The notes beneath the pieces were generated by a model. The model saw only the letters and a list, made by a program, of their open reading frames with translations, had not been told where the DNA came from and did not search any database. Positions 1 through 5,639 of a stretch of 5,958 nt of DNA are shown in pieces. Made by a program: the position numbers and the translations under genes. Source of the DNA: OPU3-GD-OMZ sp001901525 (lineage in GTDB: Bacteria > Pseudomonadota > Gammaproteobacteria > Methylococcales > Methylomonadaceae). How positions within the stretch are numbered: position 1 is the first letter of the stretch; every line of letters starts with the position of its first letter. The stretch is taken from the NCBI GenBank assembly GCA_963981505.1, contig CAXCEI010000058.1, forward strand, positions 1 through 5,958, written 5' to 3'.

Positions 1-127
1 ATCAATTCAGGTGCGATATAAGGCTTTCAATTTTTGAACGTGTATGCCTCTTGTTTAAGGCAAAAACCAGATTCGCACATAAATTATCGGTGTAATCAAT
101 ATATTAAGTTGTCGTGAGTATAGTGCT

Positions 128-1762
128 ATGAAATACAAAGATATGACTAACCCGCCAGATCTCAGCCTGAGTACGGGTACTGGCCCCCAGCAGCGACAGG
201 TTCCTGTTTATGAAGACTACCTGCCGCCTTGTAATCATGCTTGTCCAGCTGGTGAAAACATACAAAGCTGGTTAGATTTATCACAAGCTGAGCGTTATGA
301 AGATGCTTGGAATCGATTACTCGAAGACAATCCGATGCCTGCAGTACATGGTCGCGTTTGTTATCACCCTTGTGAAACCTCCTGTAACCGTGTCAACGTT
401 GATGGCGCTGTAAGTATTCATGCAGTCGAACGTTTTCTTGGTGATTTGGCCTTTGAAAATGGTTGGAAGCCCAAAATAATTGGCGAAAAATCCAATAAAC
501 AAGTTTTAATCGTCGGTGGAGGACCCAGTGGTCTTTCCGCAGCCTACCATTTGGCGCGTCTGGGACACCAGGTTGAAATTCGTGACGCCGGACCGATTGC
601 CGGGGGTATGATGCATTTTGGTATACCGTCTTATCGTCTGCCTCGTGATATTTTGGCCGCTGAAGTTAAACGCATCGAAGATATGGGGGTCACAATAACA
701 CTCAATCATAAAGTCGAAAACCTCAAGACCGAAAAAGAAGAAGGTAATTTCGATGCCGTTTTTGTTGCTGTTGGTGCCCATATTGGTCGCTCGGTAGAAA
801 TCCCTATAAATATTAATAGCGATACTCTGGATGCTGTAACTTTCTTACGTGATATCGGCATGGGTAATACCCCAAAAATTGGTAAACGGGTTGCCATCTA
901 CGGCGGTGGAAATACTGCGATGGATGCAGCACGTACTGCCAAGCGCTTAGGTGCCGAAACCATGGTGATATACCGTCGTGATCGTAAGAATATGCCGGCA
1001 CATGACTTTGAAGCAGCTGAAGCGATTGAAGAAGGTGTGGTATTTCATTGGTTAAGAACTATTGTCGAACTGGATGAAGATAGTCAGGTTAAAGTCGAAG
1101 TTATGGAGTTGGATAACAACGGGCGACCACAACCTACAGGAACCTACGAAATTCTAAAAGCTGACACTGTTATTTTAGCATTAGGTCAGAATATAGATTC
1201 TGCGTTATTAAAAACATTTCCCGAAATTGAAGTAGAAAGCGATGGTGTTGTTGCAGTGGATGAACAAATGATGACCGCTGTCCACGGCGTTTTTGCTGGT
1301 GGTGATATGGTGCCTAGCGCTCGTACAGTAACTATCGCTACCGGACATGGTAAAAAAGCCGCTCGCAATATAGATGCCTATCTACGCAATACGCAATACC
1401 AGCAACCCTTGAAAAGTCACATTGTCGAACATAAAGAATTAAATCTTTGGTATAACACCGATGCTGACCAATCAGAACAACCCGCCATTCCTCCTGAACA
1501 AAGAAATCAAACTTTTGAAGAGGTTTTAGGCGGTCTGAGCCAAGACGAAGCTACTTACGAAGCGAGCCGTTGTTACTCTTGTGGCAATTGTTTTGAATGT
1601 GACGGTTGTTATGGCGCATGTCCAGAAGGTGCGATTATCAAGCTAGGCAAAGGCAAGTTTTATGATGTCAATGAATCACTTTGTACCGGATGTACTGCTT
1701 GTACTTTGCAGTGCCCCACTGCCGCCATCCATATGGTTGAAAAAATAGTCAACATAACTTAA
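128..1762 (+). CDS. GltD-like FAD/NAD(P)-binding oxidoreductase with N- and C-terminal [4Fe-4S] cluster domains
   Basis: Probably a cytoplasmic flavoprotein moving electrons between NAD(P)H and ferredoxin or the PFOR encoded 14 bp downstream. Seen in order: an N-terminal iron-sulfur region (C35, C39; then C78, C82, C86 in GRVCYHPCETSC); an FAD Rossmann motif GGGPSGL (130-136); the GltD-family block GIPSYRLPRDIL (165-176); a nucleotide-binding motif YGGGNTAMDA (258-267) followed by YRRDRKNMP (282-290), whose paired arginines favour NADPH over NADH; the second FAD motif FAGGDM (389-394); and a C-terminal two-cluster ferredoxin domain (C482, C485, C488, C491, C494, C498; C519, C522, C525, C529). 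All 15 cysteines lie in these cluster regions. ATG 128 is the first possible start after the in-frame TAA at 80-82; only a weak GAG lies about 9 nt upstream. M6 (position 143) is an alternative start. It could be misannotated as glutamate synthase small subunit, but no large subunit is nearby and the C-terminal clusters are not found in GltD. PadH and KorC of Azoarcus are family precedents. The exact partner and cofactor are inferred. Confidence 0.95.
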   Translation: MKYKDMTNPPDLSLSTGTGPQQRQVPVYEDYLPPCNHACPAGENIQSWLDLSQAERYEDAWNRLLEDNPMPAVHGRVCYHPCETSCNRVNVDGAVSIHAVERFLGDLAFENGWKPKIIGEKSNKQVLIVGGGPSGLSAAYHLARLGHQVEIRDAGPIAGGMMHFGIPSYRLPRDILAAEVKRIEDMGVTITLNHKVENLKTEKEEGNFDAVFVAVGAHIGRSVEIPININSDTLDAVTFLRDIGMGNTPKIGKRVAIYGGGNTAMDAARTAKRLGAETMVIYRRDRKNMPAHDFEAAEAIEEGVVFHWLRTIVELDEDSQVKVEVMELDNNGRPQPTGTYEILKADTVILALGQNIDSALLKTFPEIEVESDGVVAVDEQMMTAVHGVFAGGDMVPSARTVTIATGHGKKAARNIDAYLRNTQYQQPLKSHIVEHKELNLWYNTDADQSEQPAIPPEQRNQTFEEVLGGLSQDEATYEASRCYSCGNCFECDGCYGACPEGAIIKLGKGKFYDVNESLCTGCTACTLQCPTAAIHMVEKIVNIT

Positions 1763-1776
1763 TCAGAAAAATTATC

Positions 1777-4700
1777 ATGGCAAAACAAGTCACTTTCGAT
1801 GGCGGCGAAGCAGCCGCTTATGTTGCATACCGAACCAATGAGGTTTGTGCCGTTTTCCCGATCACACCTTCTTCCGCCATGGCAGAATTTTGCGAACAAT
1901 GGACCACTGAAGGGACCAAGAATCTCTGGGGGTCAGTGCCAACCATTGCCCAGTTACAAAGTGAAGGAGGCGCTGCGGGAACCTTGCATGGCTCATTACA
2001 AACAGGTGCATTAACAACAACATTTACCGCTTCTCAAGGATTGTTGTTAATGATTCCTAATATGTATAAGATTGCCGGAGAACTAACTTCAACAGTCATT
2101 CATGTTGCCGCTCGTTCCCTTGCTACGCAGGGTTTATCAATTTTTGGTGACCATCAAGATGTCATGTCGGTGCGCATGACAGGCTTTGCTCAAGTTGTTG
2201 CCAGTAGTGTTCAAGAAGCACACGATATGGCGCTAGTTTCTCAGGCGGTAACATTGAAATCTCGTATTCCATTTATTCATTTCTTTGACGGTTTTCGGAC
2301 CTCACATGAAATTAATAAAATCACCTTATTAGAGGACGAGCAAATTCGGACCATGATTGATGATGAGTTAGTTTTTGCTCATCGACAACGGGCCTTGAAC
2401 CCGGATAAACCGTTTATGCGAGGTACAGCACAAAATCCGGACACCTATTTTCAGGGGCGTGAAAGCTCTAATCAATACTATGATGGTACGATAGATATAT
2501 TTGATGAAGTTTTAGAGCAGTTTTTTCAAGTTACAGGACGACGTTATCAGCCATTTGAATACCATGGCCCTGAAACAGCTGAACGTATCATTATCATGAT
2601 GGGGTCAGGAATAGAAACTGCTATAGCTACCGCTGAAAAACTCAATACTCTAGGGGATAATGTCGGTGTTCTCAATGTTCGTCTTTATCGTCCCTTTAGC
2701 GCTAAAAATTTTATTGCTGCTTTGCCTCAGTCTGTACAAAGCATTGCAGTACTGGACCGTACTAAAGAACCTGGCAACTGTGGTGAACCACTCTATAAAG
2801 ATGTCATAACTGAATTGAGCCAAGCGTTTGCCCGCAACGAAATTAAAATCATGCCGCGTATTATTGGCGGACGTTATGGCCTATCCAGTAAGGAATTTAC
2901 GCCAACAATGGCCGCTCGCGTTTTTCAGGAACTTAAAGCCGAGCAGCCCAAAAACAATTTCACAATCGGCATTATTGATGACGTCACTCATACTAGTTTA
3001 GATATCACTGAAACATTGGATATTGAACCCGAAAATGTCGTACGCGCCATGTTTTTTGGTCTGGGTTCTGATGGCACGGTAGGTGCTAATAAAAACAGCA
3101 TTAAAATTATCGGTAATGAACCACAATTTCATGCTCAGGGTTATTTTGTTTATGATTCAAAGAAAGCAGGTTCGCAGACCATATCCCATTTGCGTTTTGG
3201 TCCTGACCCAATCAAAGCCCCTTACCTCATAGAATCGGCTAATTTTATAGCCTGTCATGACTATAACTTTATCAAAACGACGCAAATGTTAGATCGTGCC
3301 AAACAAGGCGCTACTTTCTTATTAAATAGCCCTTACGATGCCGATAGAATTTGGGAACAATTACCTGAACAAATGCAGCAGCAATTGATCGACAAAGAAA
3401 TCCAGTTCTATGTCATCAACGGTGTTAAAGTTGCGAAAGAAACCGGTATGGGCAGACGCATTAATACCGTTATGCAAACCTGTTTTTTTGCCTTGTCCGG
3501 CGTTATGCCTAAAGATCAAGCGATCAGCAAGATTAAAGAATATGCTGAGAAAACTTATGCCAAAAAAGGTCCCGAAGTTGTACAAAAAAACTTTGCTGCA
3601 ATAGATCAATCCTTGAGTCGATTACAAAAAGTCAAAATTCCAGCAGCTATTAGCACATCGTTTGATAACGCTGAAAGTTCCTTTGCCAAAGCACCTGAAT
3701 TTGTCAAACTGGTTACTTTTGAAATGGTCGCCGGACGTGGCGATAAAATACCCGTTAGTCAATTACCTGCTGATGGGACTTATCCAACAGGCACGACCCA
3801 ATGGGAAAAACGCAATATCGCACAGGACATTCCTATTTGGGAGTCTGATCTTTGTATCCAGTGTGGCAACTGTTCAATCGTTTGTCCACACGCAACAATA
3901 CGTGCCAAATTCTACGAAAAAGAAAAACTAGATCAAGCTCCTGACGGCTTTAAAGCCGCTAAAGTCGGCTCCCGCGGGTTCCCCGATATGCGCTACACCA
4001 TCCAAGTTTTTCCTGAAGATTGTACCGGTTGTAGCTTATGTGTCAAAGCCTGTCCTGCCGTTTCAGAACACGATGAAAACTTTAAAGCCATAAATATGAC
4101 ACCTAAAGCTGAGCATTTTGAAGTCGAGAAAAATGCCGCTGCCTTCTTTGAAGCATTGCCTTACAATGATCGCGCTAGAGTCGATTTTTCCAATGTCCGT
4201 GGTGTTCAATTTCTGGAACCGTTATTTGAATTCTCCAGCGCCTGTGCGGGTTGTGGTGAAACGCCTTATCTGAAACTGATTACCCAATTATTCGGTGATC
4301 GTATGTTAGCCGCCAATGCCACCGGTTGTTCCTCCATCTATGGCGGTAACCTACCCACAACACCTTGGTCACAAAACTCAGAGGGCAAAGGCCCTGCCTG
4401 GTCTAATTCCCTATTTGAAGATAACGCCGAATTCGGCTTAGGCTATCGTTTAACTACTGATCAACATGTTGCTCTGGCACGTCGTCTTTTAAATGAACTC
4501 AAAGACCATTTTGATGATACTTTAGTTGAAGAAATTCTTAATGCACCACAAGCAAAAGAAAGCGACATTCGAAAACAACGCGTTCGTGTTGCTCAATTAC
4601 AAGAACAACTGGAACACCTAAACAACCTAAAAGCCAGAGAACTGTTATCAGTAGTTGATAATTTCGTTCGTCGCAGCATCTGGATTATTGGCGGTGACGG

Positions 4701-5358
4701 CTGGGCCTACGATATTGGCTATGGCGGTATTGATCACGTTCTGGCTACTGGTCACGACATGAATATTCTGGTCATGGATACCGAAGTTTATTCTAATACC
4801 GGTGGTCAGGCTTCCAAATCGACACCAATTGCTGCCGTAGCTAAATTTGCCTCACACGGTAAATTAGTGCCCAAGAAGGATTTGGCTTTGCAGGCTATCG
4901 CATACGGTAACGTCTATGTGGCTAGAATTGCCATCGGCGCCAGTCCACAACAAACCCTACAAGCTTTCCGTGAGGCGGAAGCCTATGACGGGCCATCAGT
5001 TATCATCGCTTACAGCCCTTGTATTGCCCATGGCATCAATCTGGAAAATGGTCTTGAACAAATGGAAATGGCCGTCAAATCCGGTTACTGGCCATTATAC
5101 CGATACAACCCGACTTTAGGTGCGGAGGGCAAAAACCCATTCGTACTCGACTCTTTACGTCCCAGTATCCCCGTTAAAGAATATGCTTATAATGAAACCC
5201 GCTACAGTAGTTTACAACGCAGCAACCATGAACAAGCTGACAAATTGATGGGCTTTGCCCAACAGGTTGTCGATTCAAAATGGGCGCTTTATGAGGAAAT
5301 GGCTACCCGGAATGCCAATGACTTTTTACCGGACACACGTATACCCATCGAAAAATAA
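1777..5358 (+). CDS. nifJ: pyruvate:ferredoxin (flavodoxin) oxidoreductase, single-chain NifJ type
   Basis: Cytoplasmic thiamine diphosphate (ThDP) enzyme interconverting pyruvate + CoA with acetyl-CoA + CO2, using ferredoxin or flavodoxin. Full length at 1193 aa with all core domains: N-terminal domain with FPITPSS (27-33); domain II with GLGSDGTVGANKN (428-440); CoA-binding domain III around 450-650; a two-cluster ferredoxin domain (C693, C696, C699, C703; C749, C752, C755, C759); and the ThDP domain with proximal-cluster cysteines C823, C826, C851 and C1082, GDG at 973-975 and YSNTGGQASK (1005-1014). T30, E63, R113 and N1007 match the active-site Thr31, Glu64, Arg114 and Asn996 of the Desulfovibrio africanus enzyme, as recalled from family knowledge. 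These residues support pyruvate as substrate. It ends soon after the ThDP domain, without the long C-terminal extension of the Desulfovibrio enzyme, so it resembles enterobacterial NifJ/YdbK. ATG 1777 starts the usual MAKQVTFDGGEA; the upstream AGAAAA is a poor ribosome binding site, so translational coupling to the preceding gene is plausible. No nif genes are visible, so a general fermentative or anaplerotic role is as likely as nitrogen fixation. Confidence 0.97.
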   Translation: MAKQVTFDGGEAAAYVAYRTNEVCAVFPITPSSAMAEFCEQWTTEGTKNLWGSVPTIAQLQSEGGAAGTLHGSLQTGALTTTFTASQGLLLMIPNMYKIAGELTSTVIHVAARSLATQGLSIFGDHQDVMSVRMTGFAQVVASSVQEAHDMALVSQAVTLKSRIPFIHFFDGFRTSHEINKITLLEDEQIRTMIDDELVFAHRQRALNPDKPFMRGTAQNPDTYFQGRESSNQYYDGTIDIFDEVLEQFFQVTGRRYQPFEYHGPETAERIIIMMGSGIETAIATAEKLNTLGDNVGVLNVRLYRPFSAKNFIAALPQSVQSIAVLDRTKEPGNCGEPLYKDVITELSQAFARNEIKIMPRIIGGRYGLSSKEFTPTMAARVFQELKAEQPKNNFTIGIIDDVTHTSLDITETLDIEPENVVRAMFFGLGSDGTVGANKNSIKIIGNEPQFHAQGYFVYDSKKAGSQTISHLRFGPDPIKAPYLIESANFIACHDYNFIKTTQMLDRAKQGATFLLNSPYDADRIWEQLPEQMQQQLIDKEIQFYVINGVKVAKETGMGRRINTVMQTCFFALSGVMPKDQAISKIKEYAEKTYAKKGPEVVQKNFAAIDQSLSRLQKVKIPAAISTSFDNAESSFAKAPEFVKLVTFEMVAGRGDKIPVSQLPADGTYPTGTTQWEKRNIAQDIPIWESDLCIQCGNCSIVCPHATIRAKFYEKEKLDQAPDGFKAAKVGSRGFPDMRYTIQVFPEDCTGCSLCVKACPAVSEHDENFKAINMTPKAEHFEVEKNAAAFFEALPYNDRARVDFSNVRGVQFLEPLFEFSSACAGCGETPYLKLITQLFGDRMLAANATGCSSIYGGNLPTTPWSQNSEGKGPAWSNSLFEDNAEFGLGYRLTTDQHVALARRLLNELKDHFDDTLVEEILNAPQAKESDIRKQRVRVAQLQEQLEHLNNLKARELLSVVDNFVRRSIWIIGGDGWAYDIGYGGIDHVLATGHDMNILVMDTEVYSNTGGQASKSTPIAAVAKFASHGKLVPKKDLALQAIAYGNVYVARIAIGASPQQTLQAFREAEAYDGPSVIIAYSPCIAHGINLENGLEQMEMAVKSGYWPLYRYNPTLGAEGKNPFVLDSLRPSIPVKEYAYNETRYSSLQRSNHEQADKLMGFAQQVVDSKWALYEEMATRNANDFLPDTRIPIEK

Positions 5359-5410
5359 CAAAATAATGTAACTAACTTAGCAAGTAACTAGTCAAGATCA
5401 GTAGCGGTTA

Positions 5411-5443
5411 ACTTGGAAGTTATCAAATGATAAACGTCCAAGT
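5411..5443. repeat. inverted repeat / two-part hairpin downstream of nifJ
   Basis: The outer arms ACTTGGA (5411-5417) and TCCAAGT (5437-5443) pair perfectly. The inner arms TTATC (5420-5424) and GATAA (5429-5433) pair around an AAAT loop, with a small asymmetric internal loop (AG against ACG) between the two stems. A second, mutually exclusive hairpin uses TAACT (5409-5413) with AGTTA (5418-5422) around TTGG. No T tract follows on either strand, so this is not a standard intrinsic terminator. It could stabilise the nifJ mRNA 3' end, assist Rho-dependent termination, or be a dyad protein-binding site; the sequence does not decide between these. Confidence 0.5.
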
Positions 5444-5497
5444 GCTATACCTTAAAGGATTTTGTGGTTAATAATGAAAAACCAATACAATTGAGTC

Positions 5498-5546
5498 TTT
5501 GTAGATCAGCTAATCTCACAAAATTCGATCAGTTATATTTTTTTTT
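5498..5546 (+). terminator. possible weak, non-canonical terminator (hairpin plus distant T9)
   Basis: TTTGTAGAT (5498-5506) pairs with ATCT (5513-5516) and ACAAA (5518-5522), with C5517 bulged and a six-base CAGCTA loop. A run of nine T occupies 5538-5546. The stem is mostly A-T, and 15 nt separate it from the T run, so it does not fit a standard Rho-independent terminator. It is recorded because it is the only T tract of that length between the two genes. Confidence 0.2.
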
Positions 5547-5630
5547 ACCATCATCAAGCAATTCAGCAACCTTTTTAAGCTCTGTGGCTGTTAGAGGATT
5601 ATTGGCTGGCTTGCGCTGACTTCTTTTTAA
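5529..5630 (-). pseudogene. startless 33-codon minus-strand frame, possible broken small gene
   Basis: Between two in-frame stops the minus strand reads 33 codons. It begins LKRSQRKPANNPLT and ends ELKKVAELLDDGKKKYN followed by TGA. The composition looks like a real small basic protein: a lysine/arginine-rich head, a helix-compatible centre and a lysine-rich tail. There is no ATG, and the only TTG codon is deep inside the frame. Dropping one A from the five-A run in the minus-strand sequence TTAAAAAG would join the frame to a GTG at 5634-5632, giving a 34-residue peptide starting (M)IKRSQRKP. This could be a gene broken by a frameshift, a homopolymer sequencing error, or chance. That GTG would be only 5 bp from the divergent desaturase ATG, which leaves little room for signals and counts against an intact gene. 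The family is not recognised. Confidence 0.2.
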
Positions 5631-5639
5631 TCACAGATT

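Larger units (their letters stand above)
5359..5639. other. AT-rich intergenic region between PFOR and the desaturase-like gene
   Basis: This 281-bp stretch has no well-supported gene. It contains a repeated GTAACTA (5368-5374 and 5384-5390), three GATCAG copies (5396-5401, 5504-5509, 5527-5532), a strong inverted repeat (5411-5443), a weak hairpin (5498-5522) followed after 15 nt by nine T (5538-5546), and a startless protein-like frame on the minus strand (5529-5630). I see no convincing -35/-10 pair for the downstream gene, and no GC-rich hairpin directly joined to a T tract that would clearly end the PFOR transcript. Confidence 0.7.

Noticed and set aside
45..62. Short inverted repeat TGCCT/AGGCA as a terminator of an upstream gene
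   Set aside because: The stem is only five pairs with an eight-base loop and is followed by A, not T; no T tract follows on the minus strand either.
3..95. Open frame without a start at the left edge, possibly the tail of an upstream gene
   Set aside because: Thirty codons open to the window edge are expected by chance, and the translation shows no recognisable motif.
34..105. Possible sigma-70 promoter pieces (TTGAAC at 34-39, TTGTTT at 51-56, TATATT at 100-105) upstream of the flavoprotein gene
   Set aside because: No pair has acceptable spacing with recognisable -35 and -10 elements together; AT-rich DNA gives such hexamers by chance.
1..127. Sigma-54 -24/-12 promoter or NifA upstream site expected for a nif-regulated nifJ
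   Set aside because: No GG-N10-GC promoter core and no TGT-N10-ACA element could be found in the leader.
1755..1785. Frameshift or fusion between the flavoprotein and PFOR
   Set aside because: The first gene ends with its own TAA after a complete ferredoxin domain and PFOR starts with its usual N-terminus, so they are two intact genes.
3361..3609. 82-codon minus-strand ORF and other alternative-frame ORFs inside the two large genes
   Set aside because: They lie wholly within strongly supported coding sequence in another frame, and their translations show no domain signature.
4546..4662. Coiled-coil-like helical segment of PFOR (about residues 924-962) as an inserted domain
   Set aside because: A helical stretch between the proximal-cluster cysteines and the GDG motif is normal in single-chain PFORs, so it is not an insertion.
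5359..5639. Insertion sequence or CRISPR remnant in the intergenic region
   Set aside because: There are no terminal inverted repeats with a target duplication, no transposase fragment and no regularly spaced repeats of CRISPR length.
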